28,383 nucleotides of DNA, taken from positions 1-28,383 of the forward strand of contig KN888794.1 in the NCBI GenBank assembly GCA_000934455.1, given 5' to 3'. This document shows, one piece after another, positions 10,120-20,905 of the stretch. The position numbers and the translations under genes were made by a program. Below the pieces are notes generated by a model. The model was not told the DNA's origin. It searched no databases and saw only the letters and a list, made by a program, of their open reading frames with translations. The DNA comes from Apostichopus parvimensis (Eukaryota; Echinodermata; Holothuroidea; Aspidochirotida; Stichopodidae). Within the stretch, counting starts at the first letter, position 1, and each line of letters starts with the position of its first letter.

Positions 10120-10450
10120 TAATTCCTCCCCACCCCCCAACCCCCCCTCCCTCCTATTCTTTCTACCTCCTAACATTACCGAAAACAAACAGCTGTACAG
10201 TTTAACATAGATCACCCTGACACAATGCTATTTCCTTTACCTCTTGTTCCTTGCTCCCTTGTCTTGCCTTCTTTTGTTTTCCTTCCCCCCAAGGGCTCCT
10301 TATCTATTTTTCTTCCTCTCCCCCCCCCTCCATCCCTCCCTCCCCACCTCACCTACTCCTCTCATTGCCTTCATGGGGGGTTCTTTACCTCCTTCCCTAT
10401 GCCCCTTTCAGTGCTACCTTTCACTGTCCCCTCCCTGTATTCATTCTGTT
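10120..10450 (+). repeat. Pyrimidine-rich region
   Basis: The plus strand is mostly C and T, with runs such as CCCCACCCCCCAACCCCCCC and CTCCCCCCCCTCCATCCCTC. Three overlapping plus ORFs (10225-10545, 10244-10468, 10251-10481) are open simply because stop codons are rare in pyrimidine-rich DNA. It may be part of a retroelement 3' region like that at 2690, but no tail was found. Confidence 0.6.
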
Positions 10451-10559
10451 GTATGCATACTCCTTTAACGTCAAGAGATAAACATCCTAAAATCCTTAAA
10501 CATAGCCTTGGGCTGACTGCTACCTACCCACCTTCTACAGACTAACCCAGACATTAACC

Positions 10560-11269
10560 TAAGTACTACTATATTACAATGGGTGAAATAGAATAATGTT
10601 GGTTTTAATGACTATATAACATTGTTATAAAGGTAGCCTTCAACCACGTACATAGCCCACAGTGACTGACTACAATGGACTCTGATGAACAAGTTACACA
10701 TGATATACATACATACATACCCTTAAGTGCATTGATCTTGTATGTCAACAAGGAATCCTTCAATTTATTGAATTTAAGGCTTTTCGCAAAACAATTTCTC
10801 ACACATATGTGGAAAGAAAAAAAAATTGCTGAGATGAGACTGGTACCTTTTATTCTCAAAATAAAATAAAAATGTTAGCAATCTGCTTATCCACTAGAGA
10901 GCCTGTGTAATAGAATGTGTAAAAGTAAGTATATATGCTTTCTTTTACACACCTTTTATTCTCAACGACGAAACAGATTACAGGTCCATATGGACCTTTC
11001 CTGTTTCCACAATTCTTCATTTATTAATTCAATCAAAAAGATCTATGGTCAAAGGAGAAACTTATTTTGGACACGATTTAATAAATGAGGAACATATTCA
11101 AGGCCTCTTGGTGAAATTGAAATCAATTGCTACCAGTTTATTAGCAAAAATTGATTTGTGAGAGATTCATTTGAAACAGTTGGGAGCAAAAGTGAACTTG
11201 AAGCAAACAGGGATGTTATATACATGGCCATTGACAAAACTGCTTGTTTTCTTACTTAAAGTTGTTTTA
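10560..11269. other. Non-coding stretch
   Basis: A short CATA run lies at about 10705-10720. Overlapping small ORFs on both strands have no recognisable content. Confidence 0.55.
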
Positions 11270-12330
11270 TAGTGTGTACACACTAAACATAGTGTGCAGA
11301 CACTATATATAGTGTGTACACACTGTACATAGTGTGTACACACTATACATATAGTGATAATTTCAACTTAGTCTGTCATTACTCTATGCTGACCTATGCA
11401 CTGTTTTAGTTTACATACTATACATAGTGTGTACATACTATACATAGTGTGTACATACTATACATATAGTGTGTACAAACTATACATAGTGTGTACATAC
11501 TATAAATAGTGTGTACACACTATACATATGTGTACATACTATACATAGTGACAATGTTAACATACTCTGTCATTATACTCTATACTGACCTGTACACTGT
11601 TTACATACTATACATAGTGTGTACATACTATACATAGTGTGTACAAACTGTACATAGTGTGTACATACTATACATAGTGTGTACACACTATAAATAGTGT
11701 GTACACACTATACATATGTGTACATATTATACATAGTGACAATGTTAACATATATACTCTGTCATTATACTCTATACTGACCTACAGGTGCACTGTTTAC
11801 ATACTATACATAGTGTGTACATACTATACATAGTGACACACTACACATACATACATACTATACAGAGTGACAATTTTAACATTCTGTCATTACTCTATAC
11901 TGACCTGTGCACTGTTTACATACTATACATAGTGTGTACATACTATACATAGTGTATAGTTGTGTACACACTTTACATAGTGTGTACATACTATACATAG
12001 TGACAATTTTAACATACTCTGTCATTACTCTATACTGACCTGTGCACTGTTTACATACTATACATAGTGTGTACATACTATACATAGTGTGTACATACTA
12101 TACATAGTGTTTACACACTATACATACACACATACATACATACTATACATAGTGACAATTTTAACATACTCTGTCATTACTCTATACTGACCTGTGTACT
12201 GTTTACATACTAAACATAGTGTGTACATACTAAACATAGTGTGTACTTGTGTACACACTATACATAGTGTGTACATAACTACAGTATACATAGTGACAAT
12301 TTTAACATTCTGTCATTACTCTATACTGCC
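11270..12330. repeat. Palindrome-rich array with higher-order structure
   Basis: About 1.06 kb is built of TACATACTATACATAGTGTG-type units of roughly 10 and 20 bp. The perfect 16-bp palindrome TAGTGTGTACACACTA occurs at least five times (11270, 11330, 11507, 11675, 11695). A distinct spacer with CTGTCATTACTCTATACTGACCT recurs seven times, starting at 11373, 11567, 11759, 11884, 12019, 12171 and 12310, so the spacing is 194, 192, 125, 135, 152 and 139. This is a higher-order repeat with variable numbers of inner units. ORFs in it are by-products. Confidence 0.92.
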
Positions 12331-13837
12331 AACATTCAGGCAAGTCTAACTTGTCTGATACCCCAGGGGAATTCAATCCAATCAAACCCCCGAACCTCCT
12401 CATTTGGGTAATTTTCCGCTTCCGAGGAGATCGTCAAATCTTGCGAATGGAGAAAAAGTCATGTTGATGATTTATTAAGTCAACAGCCAAATAGAAAGAC
12501 CTGAGTTGGAACTGACTTTTTTTAATGTTAATTAAATTACCAAATAATAACCTCTAGGCTAAGAGCATCACTCTTTCATTCAATACCTCTCGTAAATTTT
12601 CCCTTCTGGAAGGTTAAAGAGTTCGATAACTTCCAACAGCATATACCTGTTTCAAATCGTCTCATCGTGAATTATAGTTTTCTTGAAATATTTCTCGTTT
12701 TTTTTCTTTTGTACCGGAATGTTCCTTACTCTCCTTGGATCATTGGCTTTTCACCGACAAATATCTTTTGATAAAAATTTGATAAATTTTATGGTTATGC
12801 TTTTCAAAGCTATTGCCATTACGATGTGGAGGCTAAATAATGCGAAGACGTAAACAGTGGAATGTATGGATGACTTCGATCACAGCTGGCTCCATCATCA
12901 GACGTGAGATCACAAGTTTACTGTTTCAAAGGAATTTAGAGCAATGATAAAATATGCAGATATATTCAGAACTGCAGACATATTCGCACAAGTTAAAGCG
13001 GTATTATAATCATAGTTTAACGACTCCGTTCATCTCTTTGAGTTTTGACGGCCAATTTCGTCCTAACAGAGAATACCCAAATCGAGCCATCTTGATTGGA
13101 TGGTAAATCATTGTTGTCATGTCAACAAACAAACAAATGTATTTTTACAAATGTGAAAGAATGTGATAACACTGCCCAGAGATTATTCTATTCACAAACA
13201 TGATCAAAGTTTGACCTAAAAACTTTGACTAGATTGTGATTAAAACGCAATGGGCTCGGAAGTAATCAGTTGCATGCTCACAACATGTAACTATCCAGCC
13301 ACAAGTTAATTAGCCTAATATTAACAGGAATTGACATGATATAAAACTCTTTTCAAACATATCTTTACAAATTTTGTATTTTAAGCAAATAGAAATTAAT
13401 TTTAAGGGAAATAAGCAGCTGTAGCTGGATTTGCATGAATATTTAAATATTCATTAAATCTCACAAACTCTCAAGACAAAGTCGAAAAAAGTCTGATGAT
13501 ATGGTTTCAATAAAGTACTATAACTAAAATAATAGTTAGTACTACAGTGTCTCCTTAAAATGTTATCCCGAGGCCATCGATTAAAAAAAGTGGAGTTCAA
13601 GAAACGTTTTTGTCTAGTGTATTTTGGATACAATCTTGTACAAACATTTGGAGACATTTTCCAGTAATTCAACTGAATGAAATGTGTGGATTGATGTTAA
13701 AGTTTCTGAAACAGCCTGTCTTAGGACTGATGACAGGTAGAGCATTGAATTAAGTCCATGTTAAATGGTTCAGCTGATAGCCTCATGTAACTACTAAGAA
13801 TGGTTCTAAGCTCTCTAAACATCGATGAGATGATAGG
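12331..13837. other. Non-coding stretch
   Basis: No element ends, tandem repeats or coding similarity were found in about 1.5 kb. It is AT-rich throughout, with a few CpGs near 12400. Confidence 0.55.
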
Positions 13838-14345
13838 GAGCTCATCTTTGGTGTGATATTAGAAGGAATATGGCAATGCTCAACAGTCTTTGTACTCCAA
13901 CGGATGAACCTGGAATCCAGTGGCGGAGCGTCCATACAGTCAGGGGGGGGGGACGGATGCCCCCCCTGACGGACTCAAATGGACTGCTGAAGCCCTTTAT
14001 AGCTTTTTACCACTTAATCGCGATTATTGACTTTTTTATTGCGCTCTCATCTACCTATTGACATTTGTCACATTTTGTTGGTGATGACACCTATTTATTC
14101 TTCGTTTATCTGCAAATTAGCAAGACCCTGAAAGGGTCATTTCCGGCGATCTAGGGAGTATCTTTACTCAAAAAATTTCTGTACGCTCCGTGCCAAACTG
14201 TGGTGGCGCTCTGCTTGGCCTAATTCTGGTAATGGAGTGCTTCTTTAACACAAACAGCAATAGCAGGATAAGGGGTACAACTGCAAGGAATAAATATAGG
14301 GGAAACCTGAAGGGTGGGGGGGAGGGGGGGAAGGGGGGAAGAAAG
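13838..14345 (+). repeat. Unclassified repeat, copy A (interrupted by the MITE)
   Basis: The left part, with GTGATATTAGAA and GCTCAACAGTCTTTGTA, matches copy B at 14378. The part right of the MITE, with CCTAATTCTGGTAATGGA and GCAAGGAATAAA followed by a G-rich run, matches parts of copy B and the stretch at about 14905-14990. Identity is moderate, about 70% by eye. The class is unknown; it is non-coding and ends in a G-rich tract. Confidence 0.55.
13918..14216 (-). mobile_element. hAT-type MITE, truncated reverse copy
   Basis: This copy starts CAGTGGCGGAGCGTCC like the 24521 copy and matches it through the hairpin, the TTTTTTATTGCG stretch and the GGTGATGACACC region. It stops at about 14216, losing some 70 bases including the second terminal repeat. 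The expected right target duplication of CTGGAATC is absent. It is nested inside a repeat that also occurs without it near 14378, so the loss was probably a deletion at the right edge after insertion. Confidence 0.85.
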
Positions 14346-14466
14346 GTGCAGGAAATATCCATGACATGAAGATACAGGAGTTGACCTTTTGATGTGCTAT
14401 TAGAAACAATGACGATTGCTCAACAGATTTTGTAATCCGATACGCCCGAAACCTTCTAATCCATAT

Positions 14467-14534
14467 CCTTACCCTAATTAGTTCCTTACCCTAATTAGTT
14501 CCTTACCCTAATTAGTTCCTTACCCTAATTAGTT
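14467..14534 (+). repeat. 17-bp tandem repeat, four exact copies
   Basis: CCTTACCCTAATTAGTT is repeated four times without change and followed by a diverged partial unit (CCTTTGCCCTAATTTTG). It lies inside unclassified repeat copy B. The CCCTAA within it recalls telomeric sequence, but the period is 17. Confidence 0.9.
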
Positions 14535-14932
14535 CCTTTGCCCTAATTTTGGTACTGGAAAGCTCCTTTCACAACAGTTTTTGTAGAAAACTGTGGAACT
14601 GAGCAAAATTGTAAAACAGAACACAGGATAACAAAACACATTATGGTCTGAAGTATAACATACTTTTACATTTGACTATTCTTATCCCTACCGGTTATTT
14701 CCTTATCTCCTTCCATCCCTTCATATTTAACCTTCCAATCTCCTCTCCCCCCCCCTTCCCCCTCCCCCACCAACCCCCTTTCACCTACCTATAAACATTT
14801 ATAATTAGGCAGTTTGGTAATGCAAAACTTGCAAGTCAAAATTCCTCTTTAAGCAAAGGATTGAAGTTGGATTGCAGGTGAATGCAGGGTAAGGGAGATA
14901 ATAGCAAGGAATAAACAGAGGGTAACTCGGAA

Positions 14933-14992
14933 CGGGGTGGGAGGGGGTGGGAGGGGGGGAGGGGTGGCTGGGGTGGGGGTGGCTGGGAATCT
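14933..14992 (+). repeat. GGGGTGGGAGGGG quadruplex-capable tract
   Basis: About 55 bases of G3-G7 runs separated by T, A or TGGCT. A C-rich block (14735-14780) lies about 160 bases before it on the same strand, so the two could also pair as an imperfect inverted repeat. Confidence 0.7.
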
Positions 14993-15882
14993 TTGAAAAC
15001 CTTATTCATTATCTAATTACTTACCAACTTCCTACAAGAGTATTGTCATTTTGTGTTTTCACCTTAGACTCAATAATTACCCGCTACAAGATGTTTCTTT
15101 CGATGGCCAAATAAATGGTTCCTTTTGGAAGCAAAATGGTTTCACTTTTGCTTTATTAAAAAGGATGTCTGAACCTAAGTTGCTAGAAATTGTAAACCTA
15201 AATATGCAAATTATAGCTGCTTTCAATATTCCTCTCCCTTTTTTTTCATTCTTTATTTATTTATTTATTTATTTTTGGTCTCTTTAGAACTCTTGTTATA
15301 CCCACCATCAATCAGCTGGCCTCATCATTGATACCATGGTCACTAATCTAGAGTGACTGACTATCATGGTGTTCAGGATACTGTTCCTATCCCACGTAGG
15401 CCTAACGAGACCAATCGTGACGTTTACGATGCAGTAATAATCCCTGATCTCATTACACTAACTTTCTGCCCAGCCCTCCTACTATCATCTATGATTATAT
15501 TTAGTCGGTATGTCCGTCACTGAGCTCATTGCACCCGTGTACGTAACTTCTGCCATACAACCTACTCCCCCTCGCCGCAGTATAAAGGTCTTCCTAATTC
15601 TGATGAAATATTTGTCGAGGTCAGGCACCCTACCTGGATGGCATTTTAGCTGGTGGGTTAGATTTCACGACAACAAAACATACATGTACAGTATGACTCA
15701 ACTTCAACAGAAGCAGTCTTGAGAGGTGGAAACTGGTCGGATACGTCCAATAGTCAACACAAACATGTAATGGAAAGTGGTGTTATGCAGGACACATGGC
15801 TTCCAATTACTTCTGTGTTGTTTGTGTCCCTTCTGTAAGATTACAGTAAGATGTTAATGTAACATATACCCAAAAGAGTAAA
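14993..15882. other. Non-coding stretch
   Basis: Apart from the (ATTT)n run, two small plus ORFs (15051-15287 and 15510-15722) have no recognisable domain. Nothing else is seen. Confidence 0.5.
15254..15276. repeat. (ATTT)n microsatellite
   Basis: TTTATTTATTTATTTATTT follows a T run. Such runs often mark retroposon tails, but no element is recognisable beside it. Confidence 0.8.
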
Positions 15883-16403
15883 GAGTACACAATGGCAGGA
15901 CTGAAGAGGTTTAATTCCAAACTGTCTTAGTGTCCTTACGATAGTGTAAATTATTAGATTTTTCAATAATCCAATGTATCATTATTGCTTGAAAGAGTAC
16001 ACAAAGGCAGGCCTGAAGAGGTTTAATTCCAAACTGTCTTTGTGTCCTTACCATAGTGTAACTATCAGCTATATGTAGATTTTTCAATAATCCAATGTAT
16101 TATTTCTTGAAACAGTACACAAAGGCAGGACTGCAGAGGTTTAATTCCAAACTGTCTTAGTGTCCTTACCATAGTGTAAATTAGTCTCTATATATGTAGA
16201 TTTTTCAATAATCCAATGTATTATTTCTTGAAGCAGTACACAAAGGCAAAACTGCAGAGGATTAATTTCAAACTGTCTTAGTGTCCTTACCATAGTGTAA
16301 ATTAGTATCTATATGTAGATTTTTCAATAATTCAATGTATCATTATTTCTTGAAAGAGTACAGAATGGCAGGACTGCAGAGGTTACACTCCAAACTGTCT
16401 TTG
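15883..16403. repeat. ~112-122-bp tandem repeat, four full units and one partial
   Basis: Units start with GAGTACACAAAGGCAGGACT-like sequence at 15883, 15995, 16113, 16234 and 16356. Each contains TTTAATTCCAAACTGTCTTA, GTGTCCTTACCATAGTGTAA and TTTTTCAATAATCCAATGTA. Spacing grows from 112 to 122 by small insertions. The last unit is cut after CTCCAAACTGTCTTTG. It has no long ORF. Confidence 0.92.
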
Positions 16404-16439
16404 TTACTGTTATATGTGCTTAGGTTGTGATGTGACAGG

Positions 16440-16645
16440 TAGGCGAGATGGGAATTAATATATCGTAATTCCCTCACTCCGATTTCTACGATTCGATATA
16501 TTTATAGGAATAAAGTACATATTTTGCTTAAATTCCACAACAGTGATTTTGCATTCGACACTGAAATATTAAATGATTGGAACATCCTCCCTTTCATCCA
16601 TCCTGTAATATTACCCTATCACATTAAATCAAATCAAATCAAATC
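16440..16645 (+). mobile_element. Possible retroelement 3' end with (AAATC)4 tail
   Basis: An AT-rich stretch ends in four exact AAATC units (16626-16645), similar in form to the pentamer tails near 2884 and 4861. It opens with the inverted repeat GGGAATTA (16450-16457) and TAATTCCC (16466-16473). There is no recognisable coding part and the assignment is weak. Confidence 0.28.
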
Positions 16646-17020
16646 AGGATTAAAATAAATCCTTTTTCTTCCTTGTTTTAATATATGAAGTATGCTTTCC
16701 ATCTGATCAACACATCGGACTGATTTTTTCGATACCCGAATAATTTGAAAACTAGGTCATGTGATGAATTTACAGGACTATTTTATTCTTGGCTAGATCT
16801 GAAAATCTATCAGATTATTACTTCCAGTTTAATATACAAATCGCATCGTCCCATTTTAGGCAATAAAACACACCACTGTGATGATTCAAAGCAACGTAGA
16901 AAAAAAACCCTGTAAATCTATACATAATTTGGCAAACTAGAAAATAGACTGTCCTAATTTCATGGTAGACGGGATACAAATTGTATGATTCATTTCAACA
17001 AACATGCTCAGCCTTATATC

Positions 17021-17081
17021 TACTCTCGGAGCGAAGCAGCCCCACGTGCCGGCCTATAGGCAGCTCTCTTCACGGAGAGTA
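17021..17081. other. GC-rich hairpin in AT-rich DNA
   Basis: TACTCTC at 17021-17027 pairs with GAGAGTA at 17075-17081, and GAAG at 17033-17036 with CTTC at 17068-17071. The loop holds the palindrome GCCTATAGGC. It could be a small structured RNA or a transposon-end relic; neither is shown. Confidence 0.3.
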
Positions 17082-17092
17082 ACATCACTGGA

Positions 17093-17116
17093 ATTATTAT
17101 TATTATTATTATTATT
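17093..17116. repeat. (ATT)n microsatellite
   Basis: About seven ATT units directly follow the GC-rich hairpin at 17021-17081. Confidence 0.85.
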
Positions 17117-17994
17117 CTTCTACATTTAAATGTGCACTGTGGCGGAGAAATTCAAATTACTTTTCCCTAAAACACCCCGAGGAGCTGTTTTTATTGTTTT
17201 CATTAAACGGGCGCAATGATGGAATTGAGACGACTTTCATTAAAGTTCATTAATTAAACAATCTTTTATATTTTTATTGGCAAAGTAAAAATTAATCATT
17301 TGATTAATTATAGAGTTAGAAGAACTTTAGTCAAAAAAAAAGAGAAAAAAATATGTCATAAACTGCAGGTTAATTATTTAAAAAAAAAAAATTAAATATC
17401 AAAAGATCTACTGTAAGCCAACAGAAAGGATACAAAACATCGGCTGTCTGTACATAAATTTACAAAACTAAAATGGTATCCTTAATTATGCTCTATCTGT
17501 AATTAGTTACTATAGCACAACATTATGAATTTAAGGTAATTCAGAGTTGGAAACCTTGCGAACATCCCGAACCAGGATGGAGGTAAATTCCCAGTCCTAG
17601 CAGGGATTCATCGCAGAAAACAAATAAAACAGAAGAAAGAGTGCAAAATATAAAGAAGAATACAAAAAGGCTGAGAGATAATTGTTTAAAGATATTAACA
17701 TAAGGGTTGCTTATAGTAAAATTTGCTATTTTAAAGTACCCTATTGTAATGTTCAGGAGTACATTGGTCTGCTTTGTGAAAAAAATTACTGGAATTTGCC
17801 CGTGCTAACAAACATGTTCGCGAGAAATTCAGTAAGGTTTTCTTTCTCAGTGCAGATATTTTCCCAAACCTGTGTTTACAAAAAAATCTTTGTATGAAAT
17901 TCAATTTGATTTGTTCAAGGTTGTCACAGGAAGGGTGTGGCAGGTGGGGGGCATATGTCCCACAAACTCTTTTTCCATCATGTGTTGCATACCC

Positions 17995-18665
17995 GCACAT
18001 GTGGTCTGAACCCATTCCCATATTCTCTTTACCCCTACCCTTGTGGTCTGTACCCATTCCCATATTCTCTTTACCCCTACCCATGTGGTCTATACCCATT
18101 CCCATACTCTCTTTATGTGGTCTGTACCCATTCCCATATTCTCTTTACCCCTACCTATCTACCTATGTGGTCTGTACCCATTCTCATATTCTCTTTACCC
18201 CTACCCATGTGGTCTGTACTCATTCCCATATTCTCTTTACCCCTACCCATGTGGTCTGTATCCATTCCCATATTCTCTTTACCCCTACCCATGTTATCTG
18301 AACCCATTCCCATATTCTCTTTACCCCTACCCACGTGGTCTGTACCCATTCCCATATTCTCTTTACCCCTACCCATGTGGTCTGTACCCATTCCCATATT
18401 CTCTTTACCCCTACCCATGTGGTCTGTACCCATTCCCATATTCTCTTTACCCCTACCCATGTGGTCTATACCCATTCCCATACTCTCTTTATGTGGTCTG
18501 TACCCATTCCCATATTCTCTTTACCCACCCATGTGGTCTGTACCCATTCCCATATTCTCTTTACCCATACACATGTGGTCTGTACCCATTCCCATATTCT
18601 CTTTACCCCTACCCATGTGGTCTGTACCCATTCCCATATTCTCTTTACCCCTACTCATGTGCTCT
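17995..18665. repeat. 42-bp minisatellite with ORFs open on both strands
   Basis: About 16 units of CATGTGGTCTGTACCC then ATTCCCATATTCTC then TTTACCCCTACC are arranged head to tail. The 42-base period equals 14 codons, so long frames stay open: 284 residues on the plus strand from 17937 and a 14-residue MGMGTDHMGRGKEN repeat on the minus strand (18155-18481). Two units lack the same 10 bases (near 18112 and 18488) and share variant neighbours about 376 bases apart, a higher-order duplication. I find no signal peptide, domain or splice signals, so I treat it as non-coding. Confidence 0.9.
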
Positions 18666-20650
18666 GTATATTCCTTTCCATATGCTCTGTATCTTTCCCA
18701 TCTTCCCAATCATTATTTATTTATTTATTTATCCCCTCTGCAATACCCCCAGCTCTCTCAGTTCCCGAGCTACATTTTACATTTTCCTTAAATATTTTTT
18801 TCTAATTTTCTTGGACAGCAATTCATCTTCCAGCCAGCCAGCCAGCACCCCAACATTGCTGTAAACATCCAATAAATCTCCAACATTGATTTCATACCAA
18901 TCTCTCCTCCTCCTCGTCTAAGTCTAAGGGGTAAAACTTTCTTCTCCGATATTCACAAATTTTCTTTTGCTCTCCTCCTTGTAATCAGACAATTTTCTGT
19001 TATCTTCTGTCTCAGCGTGAAATTCAAGTACGGCAACCTTTCAAAAATTTTCACCATTGCAGATGGTTTGTAATTCTAGAACTTCCCGGGAGGCTCACAG
19101 GACGGATACTTTGTTCCGTTTTCATCTCCGAAGAACGGAAAAAACCTAAGAGAGCTAGTATATAACGTGGACAACTCTAGAGCAGCGTGACGGAACGAGT
19201 AACAAGTGTTTAGGGATGGCATGCCATGAATTATTCATTGGTACTGTATATATTCAAAGCTGAGATAATTTGCGATTTTGACAAATCAAATCAGATTTTC
19301 TTTTCTTCTCTTTTTTTTCTCTGGGTCGATATATACATTTCCCGAAAGTGGGTTAAGTTATGATCACTGACATTAATAAAGGAGTAGAAATAAATGGTAG
19401 CATGAGTGCATATTGTGTGAATTTATCAATTTGGTGAACATCATAATTGTCTGAGAGCGCTCATATATGTTTGAAATTGTTGTTATTTATTAATTTAAAA
19501 GGAGTCCGATTATACACTAAAAAGCACTTCCAATGAAAAGAAAAATGGCAACGGGAAAAAAAATTACAAATATAATATTTGTCAAGTTTTTTTCTTCTTT
19601 CTTTTACAACGAACCAAAAAATGCAAAATAGTTGCCAAAAGTGTGGAATATCGGAAATTTTGTTTCACCTTTGTCTGAACATCTAGTACAGTTGTCAGAA
19701 GGTTGAATTTTCATTTTCGATGGGAGCTCAAAACACAATTAAAGTACTCTGAAACTAAATGTATCACTTAAATTTCTAAAGAACATTATAACCTAGTTCC
19801 TTTCCTACCTTTCTTCATGTGTTGTGATGAGAAATTGTAACCATTCGAATTGTCAAAACAAGTTCTCATACCTAAATATATTTATATATATATAATTTAC
19901 TAAATATATTTATCAATTTTTTCAAAATTTGGCAGCTTATTACCTTCTACTTCTTTCCTCCCTTTCAAATTTTTTGTTTTTGTTTTTGTAAAAACTTCTC
20001 AATTTTTTTGGGGTGAATCACAAACAGTTCTCATTTAAGTACATATCCTTACTAAATATATTCGTACATTATGATTTTTTTTTTTCATTTACTTTTTTTT
20101 TTCTTTACATACTCCAAATTTTCCAGCTTATTTTGCCATTCTCAAATGTTGATGATTTCTTCACCTCCACAAAAGGGTTGGTTCATTTATCTCTCGACAG
20201 TAAAAGGTGTGCAACCTCTAAAATCCTCTCACACCTTCCAATGACGTCAAAAATCAAAATGTGCAACATTTCTGATTCGTATTTTCGCAGTGCAGCAACT
20301 CCGAAGGGAACAGACCACGTTCGTAGATGAATCATGATGTTGAACAATTCACGCAATTCAATTTTAATTGTTTAATTAACCATGAATTTTTGGACATTAT
20401 TGCCTGGTAGTATTGAATGAGAGGATCTAGGAGTGGTGGTTATGTTGTCTGGACACCCCATCTAGTTGTGTCTACATATTAAAGTTGCTATGAATCATTC
20501 TTGTACTCAGTAGTAGGCAGTAGTAGTAGCACTTACAGAGAGGGACAAAAGTTTCTGTTATGTTTTCAGGTATTTGCACCGCACATTACACACTACTATG
20601 GTACCTAAGGTTAACATAAATTAAATAAGTTAAATGTGGATCTTATCAGG
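18666..20650. other. Non-coding stretch
   Basis: A (TTTA)n run lies at about 18714-18732, a CAGC run at 18834-18845, and an inverted pair TTCCGTT (19114-19120) / AACGGAA (19134-19140). An AT-repeat lies near 19880-19900. No gene or further Ig exon was found. Confidence 0.55.
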
Positions 20651-20905
20651 GGAGTGTTAGCTCAGTGGATATCGCCAGTGCCTTCCAATCATAAGGTCCC
20701 CGGTTCGAGTCACTCCCAGATTAATGTATGTCGTCCAGTTACAGAGTTGTTGACAATTGACAATTCATAATCATGGACGCTAAATATGATCTAAGAGACT
20801 GACTTCGGTCAGCTTGCGGCTTTGATAAGCCAATGAGGCTTCTTCACGAGTTCCTGCTTGCAGGAGGATCTAAAATACATACAATACATACATACATACA
20901 TCAAC
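20651..20905 (+). mobile_element. tRNA-derived SINE, full-length copy with (ATAC)n tail
   Basis: The 5' head is tRNA-like: GGAGTG at the start can pair with CACTCC about 65 bases later. An A box (TTAGCTCAGTGG) and a B box (GGTTCGAGTCA) stand at the right spacing for Pol III transcription. A central part contains the direct repeat TTGACAATTGACAATT. The 3' domain holds three consecutive hairpins: CTGAC-TTCG-GTCAG (20799-20812), AAGCC-AATGA-GGCTT (20827-20841) and TCCTG-CTTG-CAGGA (20852-20865). It ends GGATCTAAA plus an ATAC tail. Two other long copies and a truncated one lie in this window. Known biology: SINEs are moved by a partner LINE that recognises the 3' end. The parental tRNA is unclear; the weak anticodon arm would fit a TTC (Glu-like) loop, which is only a guess. 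I see no clear target duplication here. Confidence 0.88.

Larger units (their letters stand above)
14378..14992 (+). repeat. Unclassified repeat, copy B (no MITE)
   Basis: This begins like copy A (GTGCTATTAGAA, GCTCAACAGATTTTGTAATCC), carries a four-unit 17-bp repeat and CCTAATTTTGGTACTGGAAA, and later AGCAAGGAATAAACAGAGGG before a long G-rich end (14935-14990). It is longer than copy A because of extra sequence including a C-rich block at 14735-14780. It preserves the uninterrupted form of the site where the MITE entered copy A. Confidence 0.5.
16646..17994. other. Non-coding AT-rich stretch
   Basis: It contains the hairpin at 17021 and the (ATT)n run, with A-runs at about 17330-17395. No gene is supported. 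Confidence 0.55.

Noticed and set aside
10225-10545. 106-codon ORF as a gene
   Set aside because: Three overlapping plus frames are open together because the region is pyrimidine-rich; the products are Pro/Ser/Leu low complexity.
11270-12330. CRISPR-like array
   Set aside because: Units are contiguous short palindromic repeats with no unique spacers of constant length, no cas genes, and a eukaryotic setting.
14467-14534. Interstitial telomere
   Set aside because: It contains CCCTAA once per 17-base unit, not a tandem hexamer.
14741-14990. Designed inverted repeat between the C-rich and G-rich blocks
   Set aside because: The blocks are low-complexity and pair only loosely; no flanking duplication.
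17937-18791. 284-, 273- and 156-codon plus ORFs and minus repeat ORFs as a repeat protein gene
   Set aside because: They arise from the 42-bp minisatellite whose period is a multiple of three. Frames are shifted by 10-base deletions, there is no signal, domain or splice support, and both strands are equally open.
20651-20720. Functional tRNA gene
   Set aside because: The head is followed by a constant SINE body and ATAC tail in three copies, and the cloverleaf has weak T and anticodon stems.
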